This document shows positions 39,762-46,802 of a stretch of 64,000 nt of DNA, piece after piece (within the stretch, counting starts at the first letter, position 1; every line of letters starts with the position of its first letter). Source of the DNA: Hydrogenophaga sp. (lineage in GTDB: Bacteria; Pseudomonadota; Gammaproteobacteria; Burkholderiales; Burkholderiaceae_C). The stretch lies in NCBI RefSeq assembly GCF_018780075.1, contig NZ_JADMKB010000153.1:1-64000 (forward strand), read 5' to 3'. The notes under the pieces are model-generated. The model ran no database searches, was not told the DNA's origin, and saw nothing but the letters and a program-made list of their open reading frames with translations. The position numbers and the translations under genes were made by a program.

Positions 39762-42254
39762 TCATGCAATATGTAGAACCGGGTTGCTGGGTGGCACTGG
39801 CATAACCCAGCGCTCCGGCCTGATCAGGACGACCGCACTGAGCTTTCCGACTGGCACGCCACCGCGACCGAGCACATGATATTTAAGGATGTTTGACTTG
39901 CCTGGCCCCAACAAGTGCCAGCTTGCCTTGATGACCTCGCGCTGCACCTGCAGCGCCTTGGCTTCGGCTTCGGAGTCGTTCACCGACTCATGATTTGCCA
40001 CGTAGGCTTTGAAAACCAGCGGCGATACCAAGGCCATTCCCTCGGCCGTGAAGTGGATCATTGCACCCGTTTCGTTGTACTTCAGGTCACGGCTGGCCAA
40101 CCCCTGCTGCAGCCAGGTCACAAACGCCAAGGCGACGGTGGTGGGTTCAACTTGCTTGCCCGCCGACTCATGTGGGAGTTCTGGCAAGAACGGTGTCAGG
40201 ACCACCGGCGCGTGTTGAATGCGCGGTGACGAGGACGTGTCCGATCTGTCGGTCATGGAAGGACGACAGGTTCGTGACAGCAATGGACGGTGATCGGGTG
40301 GCTCCGGCATCGGCGGCAGCTCGGCCCTGGTGCTTTCTGCCTTCACCTGCGTTTTGGGTGACGTGGTTGTCGCAGGTTTGGATGCGATGGGAACGATTGG
40401 CGCAGTCGTCTTGGCCGCTGATGTGTTTGCACTCGCTGGAGGCGCCTCGGCTCTTTGAGGGGCCTTGGGTGCCTCTTTGAACAGCGCTGCATCGTCCTCA
40501 AAGTCCAACCACTTGTTCTTTGCATTGAAACCATCAGGTCCACCCATCTGCAGCGGTTCAAAATCTGTGGCAACTGGCTGCGATGGAGGTGCTGTGACAA
40601 CCTTGTGGTGGGTTGCCCCCTTCGTGTTGACATCAACCTTGGGCAGTTTGGTTGCGACAGCTTTGGTCCGATTGAACGCAGGAGCACGCAGGGCTGGTAT
40701 AGATTTGTCGCGAAAGCCTTTGGAGCCAGTGGAGGGTGCTGTAACTGCGCCAGTGTGCTCAACAACTGGTTTTGGCCCAGCTTGAGGTTTGCTGTCGTCA
40801 GGGGCTCGTGTGGGCGCTGAATATGGGTTCTCGTGACCCTGCGGTTGAAGGATTGCGCCAGCAGCATGTTCGGTCGAGGTTGCGACACGCTTTTGCTGGA
40901 TCTCGATACGCCCCACCATGGCAGGTGGGTACTGGTCTGCGTCAGGAAACAGCTTGTCCAGCGGAAAGCGCAACATGGTGAGCGAGTGGGAATAGGTTGC
41001 CCCACCCTCTTCCTGCTTGTCTTCATGGTTGTGACCCTGCAATCCACCAGCAGATGCGCCAGTTGAGGATTCGCCATGCACCTGCACATACCAGACAGCT
41101 TGTCCCGAATGAGGATTCAACTGGATGCAGCCGTATTCCTGCCATGTATCAAAAAGGCGGTCGTTTTTGTTCTCACCAGGGATGGATTCTTCGGGATGGT
41201 GCAGCTTGATGTGTTGCCTCACGCCATCGGCCAGGCGCTTTGCCACAAACCAGATGGCGCCTTCGTAGACCCAGCCTGCCGCGCCACTGCGGTTCAGCGG
41301 GAGCGCCGTACCGCTTCTGAGCATGTCCTTGATGGATTGCATCAGCAAGTCGATCAAGGGCACGCTTGTTGAGGTCGCAAATCGAGCACGGCTGCCACTG
41401 GTCAAGGCTTGTTGGGTGGAGGTCTGATCCGCTTTGCGGATGAGGGTGGCGAGCAAGCTGGTCTTGTCGCATCCAGACAGGTACTGCGCCAGCGAATCGA
41501 AGGCAAGCGGGCGGCGAGCCAGAAAGCTCAAGGCCGATGGCGGTGCAATCTGCTGCAACAACCCCATGGAGAGCTTGGAGTGGGCCTGGTAGTCGCGTGC
41601 TGATTTCGGGGTGAACTCGACCAGGTACTCGCCGCCTATGCGGTGCTGCGCCATCTCGGTGAGCGGGCCAGTCATGGGCACCCACCGCAACGGTGAATCC
41701 ATGTCGCCGCAGATCCAGGAAACCCGAAGGTCGGTCATGATCTTGCCGACATCGTGGAGCAGGGCCGCGAAGAAGACCACGTAGGTCCATTCATCGCGTT
41801 GTGCGTCCATTTCTTCAACAGGCGCACCCTCAGGGAAGAAATGCCCGTTGCGCCAGGTCATGGCCGCAAGCGTCATTTCCAGGGTGTGTGCAAGCAGGCC
41901 ACCGACGTGAGCGTGGTGGTGGCTCTCTGATGCGGGCATGAGCTGCACATACTCTGCGTAGCGCTGCACAGCGGGCTGTAGATCGCGGCGCCAGACCTGT
42001 GAGGATAAGCGTGACTGCCGCCACATCGCCTCCATGGCTCTGGAGCTTTGCACCAGCTCCAACAGGTCAACGGCGCTCAGGATTCGCAACCAGCCGTCGG
42101 CGTGTCCACGACATTCAATCTGCTTCCTGGGAGCTTCTTCCAGCGCGGCCAAGGCGCTGGCCGAAGCGGAAGGGCTTGCAGGGGCAGCCAATGGTGCGGG
42201 TCTGGGTGACCTAGGGTCCCACCGCTTGATCCAACGCATGCACTGACCAAACAT
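39762..42254 (-). CDS. traI: MobH-family conjugative relaxase (TraI-like, HD-domain)
   Basis: An 830-residue relaxase of the ICE/SXT TraI type (TraI_2/MobH). The N-terminal catalytic region has the H-rich metal-binding pattern SESHHHAHVGGLLAHTLEM and the HD signature FFAALLHDVGKIMTD (~residues 110-175). A long, low-complexity Pro/Ala/Thr middle (~residues 430-690) follows, and then the C-terminal TraI domain (AFVTWLQQGL...IRPERWVMP). MobH relaxases nick oriT and lead the transferred strand. The start is eight bases from the stop of the upstream small gene. Confidence 0.85.
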   Translation of the reverse strand: MFGQCMRWIKRWDPRSPRPAPLAAPASPSASASALAALEEAPRKQIECRGHADGWLRILSAVDLLELVQSSRAMEAMWRQSRLSSQVWRRDLQPAVQRYAEYVQLMPASESHHHAHVGGLLAHTLEMTLAAMTWRNGHFFPEGAPVEEMDAQRDEWTYVVFFAALLHDVGKIMTDLRVSWICGDMDSPLRWVPMTGPLTEMAQHRIGGEYLVEFTPKSARDYQAHSKLSMGLLQQIAPPSALSFLARRPLAFDSLAQYLSGCDKTSLLATLIRKADQTSTQQALTSGSRARFATSTSVPLIDLLMQSIKDMLRSGTALPLNRSGAAGWVYEGAIWFVAKRLADGVRQHIKLHHPEESIPGENKNDRLFDTWQEYGCIQLNPHSGQAVWYVQVHGESSTGASAGGLQGHNHEDKQEEGGATYSHSLTMLRFPLDKLFPDADQYPPAMVGRIEIQQKRVATSTEHAAGAILQPQGHENPYSAPTRAPDDSKPQAGPKPVVEHTGAVTAPSTGSKGFRDKSIPALRAPAFNRTKAVATKLPKVDVNTKGATHHKVVTAPPSQPVATDFEPLQMGGPDGFNAKNKWLDFEDDAALFKEAPKAPQRAEAPPASANTSAAKTTAPIVPIASKPATTTSPKTQVKAESTRAELPPMPEPPDHRPLLSRTCRPSMTDRSDTSSSPRIQHAPVVLTPFLPELPHESAGKQVEPTTVALAFVTWLQQGLASRDLKYNETGAMIHFTAEGMALVSPLVFKAYVANHESVNDSEAEAKALQVQREVIKASWHLLGPGKSNILKYHVLGRGGVPVGKLSAVVLIRPERWVMPVPPSNPVLHIA

Positions 42255-42261
42255 GGGTGTT

Positions 42262-42783
42262 TCAGCGCTCCATCAGGTATTCAATCAAGCTCTGCGCAGA
42301 AGCGCGGTACTCGCAGGGGCCGGAGAGATACAGGCGTGTGTAGTCGGGCAGCGTTTCACGCTTTGCAAGAAAGGACAACCAGGATTGTTCCAGTGGGTTC
42401 CACCAGATCGACTTCATCGGATCATCCAGGTTGCGCTGAATTTTGAAAGCAGCTCCATAGCTGGCAACGGGTGCGTTGGCCATGGCCACCGCCAGTCGAA
42501 AGCGCAAGGCACTCACGTCATCCTTGGCTTTCCGCTGCACCTCTTTGAACAGCAACTGCCGCACAAAATCGACCGCTTCGATGTCACCCGGCTCAAGCCA
42601 GGACTCGATGCCGTCGTACATGCGCAGGTAGCCCATGACGCGGCACGTCCAGTCTGCGAGACCGAGCTGCTCCAGGTACAGGGCCACCAGATACGGTCCG
42701 TGCTGCTGATCCAGGAAGTGCCGTCCATACGCCAGATCCAAGCTTGATGGCAACTGTTCGCGCTCTGGATACGCATGCGACAT
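42262..42783 (-). CDS. Hypothetical ICE protein next to the relaxase gene
   Basis: A 173-residue, probably soluble protein, helical and rich in aromatic residues (LAYGRHFLDQQHGPYLVALYLEQL; NPLEQSWLSFLAKRETLPDYTRLYLSG). No family recognised. It starts at 42783 with AGGGAAG upstream and ends seven bases before the relaxase start, so the two are co-transcribed. A relaxase accessory or oriT-binding role is only an inference from position. Confidence 0.65.
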   Translation of the reverse strand: MSHAYPEREQLPSSLDLAYGRHFLDQQHGPYLVALYLEQLGLADWTCRVMGYLRMYDGIESWLEPGDIEAVDFVRQLLFKEVQRKAKDDVSALRFRLAVAMANAPVASYGAAFKIQRNLDDPMKSIWWNPLEQSWLSFLAKRETLPDYTRLYLSGPCEYRASAQSLIEYLMER

Positions 42784-42908
42784 GTCGGACTTCCCTGTGT
42801 TTTTGACGTCACGACTCTAGGCAGGCAAACCCTTTCGCACAACCGGAAACCGGTTTTCGTTCAGGCAGGTTTCCGCTTGACGCAGGAGGGTTGTTTTGCT
42901 AGCGCATT

Positions 42909-42944
42909 GAGGGCGTCTCAATGCCCCGCCATTGAGACGCCCTC
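42909..42944. repeat. 15-bp perfect inverted repeat
   Basis: GAGGGCGTCTCAATG (42909-42923) and CATTGAGACGCCCTC (42930-42944) with a CCCCGC loop. The strongest hairpin in the gap; no T-tract follows, so it is not an ordinary terminator. Candidate relaxase or accessory-protein recognition structure. Confidence 0.7.
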
Positions 42945-43057
42945 CCCTTGCCTGTATCACCCGAATCCCCCGTTCCAGTAAGCCCTTTGCCACCGGAACC
43001 TTGGAGGTGGCGCCCTTTGGATAAGGCCATTAACCGGTAGAGAACCGTTACCCCGTC

Positions 43058-43079
43058 GTTGCCCGGCCCTCCGGGCAAC
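43058..43079. repeat. 9-bp perfect hairpin
   Basis: GTTGCCCGG (43058-43066) pairs with CCGGGCAAC (43071-43079) around CCCT. No T-run follows. Confidence 0.6.
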
Positions 43080-43174
43080 CCGCCTGCGCATCAGCGTGAT
43101 ACGAATAAGGAATGCTTCGAAACGTGCGAGCCTCTTTCTGTTCGTTACATCATTTCAACTACACCGTCAAGCCG

Positions 43175-43200
43175 AAACCTGCCCGCGAAATGGCAGGTTT
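43175..43200. repeat. 9-bp perfect hairpin overlapping an iteron
   Basis: AAACCTGCC (43175-43183) pairs with GGCAGGTTT (43192-43200) with an eight-base loop. Its right arm is part of the GGCAGGTTTCCG repeat. Confidence 0.6.
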
Positions 43201-43330
43201 CCGGTGGAGTTCTTCAACCCCGAATCTGACACTGCATGCACTGGCGACGCATCTCATGGACGCGTCACTTTTGCCCTAACCCTCGTCTTCATAGGCGATG
43301 CGCAGGGCGTCTTTTATGCAAGGTGTCTCG

Positions 43331-43888
43331 ATGAAACAGGGCTTCTTCTTCGGCTTGATCGCCATGGTGATGTTGGTGCCGTCGGTGTGGGCGCAGACGC
43401 GCGAAACCGCTGGCACTGATCAGGTCCAAGTGGGTCGATACACCACCCAATCGGCGCAACCGACCGCCGAACTCGCTGAGCCGCTGTCGGTCAACGCACA
43501 GCTCAATTTCCCGCGCCAGACCGTCTCCACGGTCGGCCAGGCGCTGGACTACACACTGATTCGCACGGGATACCGGATGGTGGACCCAATGGCGCTGAGC
43601 GACCAGGCGCGCAGCTTCCTGAATCTGCCGCTGCCTGAGTCTCAGCGGCGCATGGGACCGTATCCCGTAAGAACCATCCTCCAGATTTTGCTCAGCAAGA
43701 CATGGTCCCTCAAGACGGATGCGATCAGCCGACAAGTGTGGTTTGAACTGGCGGACACCACCAGCGCTGCGAGCGCGCCTGTCGTGGCTCGAACGGTCAG
43801 CAGAGAGCCAACGGAGCAACTGGTGGAGCCGGTCACATCGAGTGATGTCGACGCGAAGCGCGATGCAAAGCTCATGTACCGGAAGTGA
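43331..43888 (+). CDS. PilL-N/TIGR03748-like conjugative transfer protein
   Basis: A 185-residue exported protein with a signal peptide (FFFGLIAMVMLVPSVWAQ). The central pattern (VGRYTT, then VGQALDYTLIRTGYRMVDP and LNLPLPESQRRMGPYPVRTILQILLSKTWSLKTD) matches the PilL N-terminal/TIGR03748 family of ICE transfer regions, a type IV pilus-related periplasmic or outer-membrane module. First plus-strand gene after the candidate oriT region; the next gene starts 14 bases downstream. Confidence 0.75.
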   Translation: MKQGFFFGLIAMVMLVPSVWAQTRETAGTDQVQVGRYTTQSAQPTAELAEPLSVNAQLNFPRQTVSTVGQALDYTLIRTGYRMVDPMALSDQARSFLNLPLPESQRRMGPYPVRTILQILLSKTWSLKTDAISRQVWFELADTTSAASAPVVARTVSREPTEQLVEPVTSSDVDAKRDAKLMYRK

Positions 43889-43902
43889 TCGGGAGCAGCG
43901 AC

Positions 43903-44835
43903 ATGGACGACCTGCAGGAACACCAACGCCGCCAGGATGAAGACGAATTCTGGGAAGACAAGCAACGGGACGCGACGCGCCCAAGGCACCTTCGACCACG
44001 CGACCTTTCCACCCCCAACAACGACGCACCAGTAGCAATGACCTCACGACCTGTGCAAGAAGACCTCCGCAACGAAGCGACGGCTCACCACGCTGCTGAT
44101 GCCCCAGTTTTCAGGGAATCGGTTGCTCAGCAGCCAGCACGCAAGAAGAGCAGCATGGGCATGCTGCTGATCCTTGCGTTCTTGGTGCTCGGAGCCCTCG
44201 CCTACCAGGGGTACCGGATGTGGCAGAAACGCAATGCCACGGCAACTGAAGCGGGCGGCGAGCAGTCTGCCGCGGCACTCGCTCCGGCGCTCCCGCCAGT
44301 TCTAGGCGCAGCACCGCTGCCAGCGACGGTGGGCGTTCCCATCCAGGTGGTGGCACCGGTTGAGCCAGCTGCTCCCACGCCCGAGCAGATCGAACTCAAT
44401 GCGCGGCTGGACCGCATGGAAGCTCGGATGACCGAAGTCATCGAAGGCTTGCGCGCACAGGGCTACATCATCGGCGACGCTGGCGCGAACGGAGCACCGC
44501 TGCCCGCCACAGCCTTTGCGCCGCGCCAGGTCATCCCAACGGCACCTGTGGTTGCGAAGCCAGTGCGCCGGGTGTCTGTTCGCAGGTTCAACCCAGCTAC
44601 TTCGGTTGCCAAGGCGCAGCCAGCAGTCACGCGGCAACAACTGCTGTCGGTTGACATGTGGGATGGCCGTCCTTCGGTGGTGGTCGGCAATGGCGATGCG
44701 AAGAACCCGCAGGTCAAGGTTCTCCAGCAAGGCGACACCTTCAACGGCGTCACCCTGAATACGGTGGATGTCGCTGGCCAACGGGCGACCTTCATCGATG
44801 GCGCTCGCTCCATCTCCTTGGACGTTTCCAACTGA
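43903..44835 (+). CDS. Conjugation-associated bitopic membrane protein, PilP-like C-terminus (putative)
   Basis: A 310-residue protein. A charged cytoplasmic N-terminus (~85 residues) is followed by one membrane helix (MGMLLILAFLVLGALAYQGY), a Pro/Ala linker, a short coiled segment (LNARLDRMEARMTEVIEGLRAQ) and a C-terminal domain (VVVGNGDAKNPQVKVLQQGDTFNGVTLNTV...ISLDV). That last domain resembles the beta-rich C-termini of PilP-like assembly proteins. This similarity is by eye only. ATG 43903 has GGGAG eight bases upstream. Confidence 0.6.
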   Translation: MDDLQEHQRRQDEDEFWEDKQRDATRPRHLRPRDLSTPNNDAPVAMTSRPVQEDLRNEATAHHAADAPVFRESVAQQPARKKSSMGMLLILAFLVLGALAYQGYRMWQKRNATATEAGGEQSAAALAPALPPVLGAAPLPATVGVPIQVVAPVEPAAPTPEQIELNARLDRMEARMTEVIEGLRAQGYIIGDAGANGAPLPATAFAPRQVIPTAPVVAKPVRRVSVRRFNPATSVAKAQPAVTRQQLLSVDMWDGRPSVVVGNGDAKNPQVKVLQQGDTFNGVTLNTVDVAGQRATFIDGARSISLDVSN

Positions 44836-44843
44836 GCCGCGCC

Positions 44844-45413
44844 ATGAAACACCAACGCATCAAAACGGCCCAGGCCGTGGCGATCACGCTGATCAGCGCG
44901 GTTCTGTGTAGCGGAGCATTGGCGCAATCACGCTTCATGAACCAGACGCAGGAGCAACAAACACAGACGGGTGAGTCGTCCCAACAGCGTGTCGCGCGCC
45001 TGCACTCCCAACTGGATGCCAACGACCTCCTGGTGGCCCAAATCTGGGGTCTGAGCACGGAGGAGATGGTCCGCGCCAAGGTGCTGCTCAAAGGGCCGCG
45101 CGCATCGTTCTCCGTGGAGAACCTCTCGCCTGTCGAAGCACTGGGCATCCACGCCCGCGATGAAAAAGAGCGCACGAAGTACGCGGAGATGTTCGCCCGT
45201 GCCCTGCAGGCCGATGTGGAACGCAGCCTGGCATGGAACCGGACCTTCATGGAGGTCCAAGGTCGCTTGTTCCCGAATCAGTCGGTGATGGACTACGCGG
45301 GACAAGAGCCCGTGGCAGCGCCGACAGCCACCGCCGACATGCTGGGTGTGCCACGCACGCTGATCAGAGACCCCTCGTCGCCAGCTCGCGCAGTACCCGC
45401 CAAAAAGCGCTGA
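44844..45413 (+). CDS. TIGR03759 (PFL_4693) family ICE protein
   Basis: A 189-residue exported protein with a signal peptide ending GALAQ. The family core is visible: IWGLSTEEMVRAKVLLKGPRASFSVENLSPVEALGIHARDEKERTKYAEMF and RTFMEVQGRLFP. Function within the transfer apparatus is unknown; in other ICEs it sits before the lytic transglycosylase, as here. Eight bases separate it from the preceding gene. Confidence 0.8.
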   Translation: MKHQRIKTAQAVAITLISAVLCSGALAQSRFMNQTQEQQTQTGESSQQRVARLHSQLDANDLLVAQIWGLSTEEMVRAKVLLKGPRASFSVENLSPVEALGIHARDEKERTKYAEMFARALQADVERSLAWNRTFMEVQGRLFPNQSVMDYAGQEPVAAPTATADMLGVPRTLIRDPSSPARAVPAKKR

Positions 45414-45420
45414 TCCAGTC

Positions 45421-46233
45421 ATGTCGCAGCAGTCCATCATGTCCAACACTTGCCAGGCACTTCGCCTGTGGCGGGTGTCGCGCACGCTTGCCGTGCTGGT
45501 GGCTGTCTCGGTGCAAGGGATTTCGGCACGTGCCCAAGGTGATGGAACGTCCTGGATTGATCCAGGACTGCACACCAAGACCATCTACCCTGCAGCATCC
45601 GGCGCGGTGCACCGCACACCCACCTCCATGGTGATGTCCGGTCCTGACACAGAAACCGACACCAAGGTGATCTGGCCCAAGGCACTGAGCGAGACAGAAA
45701 GAGCCATCGTCGCCCGCCGCTTGCTGCCTCAGGCATTCGAGGCATCCGCTGCGCAAAGGCCAGAGGCCGTCACACGTTCGTCCAGGGCCACTCCCTTGAT
45801 GCTCAAGACGCTGGTTCAGGCTGCTGAGCGGTTCCAGGTCGATGCCTACCTTGTCAAGGCGGTTATCCACGCTGAGTCAGCCTTCAACCCGCGTGCCCGC
45901 AGTCCCAAGAATGCCATTGGCCTGATGCAGGTTTTGCCAGGTACGGCGCGTGATCTGGGCTTGTCGGCCCAACCCACCGCATCGGTCGAGCAGCTGCTAA
46001 CCGATCCGCGAGTGAGCATCGTGGTGGGCACCAAATACCTAGCCGAACAGCTTGAGCGTTTCGGCGGCAATGTCGAGCTGGCCGTCGCCGCCTACAACGC
46101 TGGCCCGGGCGCCGTGATCAGGGCAGGGAACAAGGTGCCGCCCTACGCTGAAACACGGGCCTACGTCCAGCGGGTGATGTCGCTGGCACGCAGCTACCGG
46201 CAGCGCCAAACTTTGCAGGAGGTGCAGTCATGA
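45421..46233 (+). CDS. Lytic transglycosylase (SLT domain) of the transfer system
   Basis: A 270-residue periplasmic peptidoglycan hydrolase (VirB1-like role: local opening of the cell wall for the secretion channel). After a signal peptide and a ~100-residue variable part, the SLT domain begins at ~residue 125. It has the catalytic Glu in VIHAESAFNPRARSPKNAIGLMQ, then GTKYLAEQL and VAAYNAGPGAV. It overlaps the next gene by four bases (ATGA at 46230). Confidence 0.88.
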   Translation: MSQQSIMSNTCQALRLWRVSRTLAVLVAVSVQGISARAQGDGTSWIDPGLHTKTIYPAASGAVHRTPTSMVMSGPDTETDTKVIWPKALSETERAIVARRLLPQAFEASAAQRPEAVTRSSRATPLMLKTLVQAAERFQVDAYLVKAVIHAESAFNPRARSPKNAIGLMQVLPGTARDLGLSAQPTASVEQLLTDPRVSIVVGTKYLAEQLERFGGNVELAVAAYNAGPGAVIRAGNKVPPYAETRAYVQRVMSLARSYRQRQTLQEVQS

Positions 46234-46802
46234 GCGCCCTGCATTTTTGGTGGGTCACCCGCGTGCTCGCACGGCTGTCGCTCGTGGCTCTGACTGCCCT
46301 GCCCTTGGCAGCACCCTGCGCCGATCTGACAGTGATCCATGACGGCGCGGGCAGTGTGCCGCTGGGCACCTATTACGGCCACCTGGTTGCCGGTGTTGAC
46401 CAGCCTGGCGTGTTGCCCGGAACGAAGTTCCCCTTGGCTTCACGGCTCCAACCCGGGCAGTTGGCAAACGGCAAAGTGGGCAAGGGTTTGTTTGAAGCCC
46501 ATTGGCTGGCACACCCGATTTTTGTGCTGGGCACCGACAAGTTGAGCTTTCAATGGTTGCAACTGCACCGCCAGACACTGACGGAACTGGGCGCATCAGG
46601 GCTGGTGATCGAGGCCGGTTCTGAAACCGACTACAAAGACCTGCAGGCGTTTGCGGGTGGCTTGTCGTTGGCACCCGTGCGGGGTGATTGGCTGGAGCGA
46701 AAGCTCATGTCCGCAGGCATCACGGTATACCCACTGGTGGTGATGCCCGATGGCTTCATCACCAACTCCCCCAGCAGCCCATCAGCGTTGGGTGTGCAAT
46801 GA
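46230..46802 (+). CDS. TIGR03765 (PFL_4695) family ICE protein
   Basis: A 190-residue exported protein with a signal peptide (LARLSLVALTALPLAAPCA). Family features: LTVIHDGAGSVPLGTYY, LEPGQL-like SRLQPGQLANGKV, and the C-terminal GDWLERKLMSAGITVYPLVVMPDGF. Function unknown; it always precedes the TraD coupling gene in this ICE class. It overlaps both neighbours by four bases. Confidence 0.82.
   Translation: MSALHFWWVTRVLARLSLVALTALPLAAPCADLTVIHDGAGSVPLGTYYGHLVAGVDQPGVLPGTKFPLASRLQPGQLANGKVGKGLFEAHWLAHPIFVLGTDKLSFQWLQLHRQTLTELGASGLVIEAGSETDYKDLQAFAGGLSLAPVRGDWLERKLMSAGITVYPLVVMPDGFITNSPSSPSALGVQ

Larger units (their letters stand above)
42844..43203. repeat. Three GGTTTCCG iterons, two within GGCAGGTTTCCG
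   Basis: GGTTTCCG occurs at 42868-42875 and 43196-43203 on the plus strand and at 42844-42851 on the minus strand. The two plus copies share the longer GGCAGGTTTCCG (42864-42875 and 43192-43203), and the last overlaps the right arm of the hairpin at 43175-43200. Confidence 0.5.
42784..43330. other. 547-base hairpin- and iteron-rich intergenic region (candidate oriT and divergent promoters)
   Basis: It separates the minus-strand relaxase pair from the plus-strand transfer genes. It contains a 15-bp perfect hairpin (42909-42944), a 9-bp hairpin (43058-43079), another 9-bp hairpin (43175-43200), GCCACC/GGTGGC (42989-43011) and three GGTTTCCG repeats. No reading frame in it looks like a gene. 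Position next to relaxase and accessory genes and the density of inverted repeats fit an origin of transfer. Confidence 0.5.

Noticed and set aside
43058-43079. GTTGCCCGG/CCGGGCAAC hairpin as a terminator
   Set aside because: No T-run on either side; treated as part of the repeat-rich candidate oriT region instead.
42775-43419. Short open frames inside the gap between the relaxase pair and the PilL-like gene
   Set aside because: No ribosome-binding sites and no protein-like composition; they run through the hairpins and repeats.
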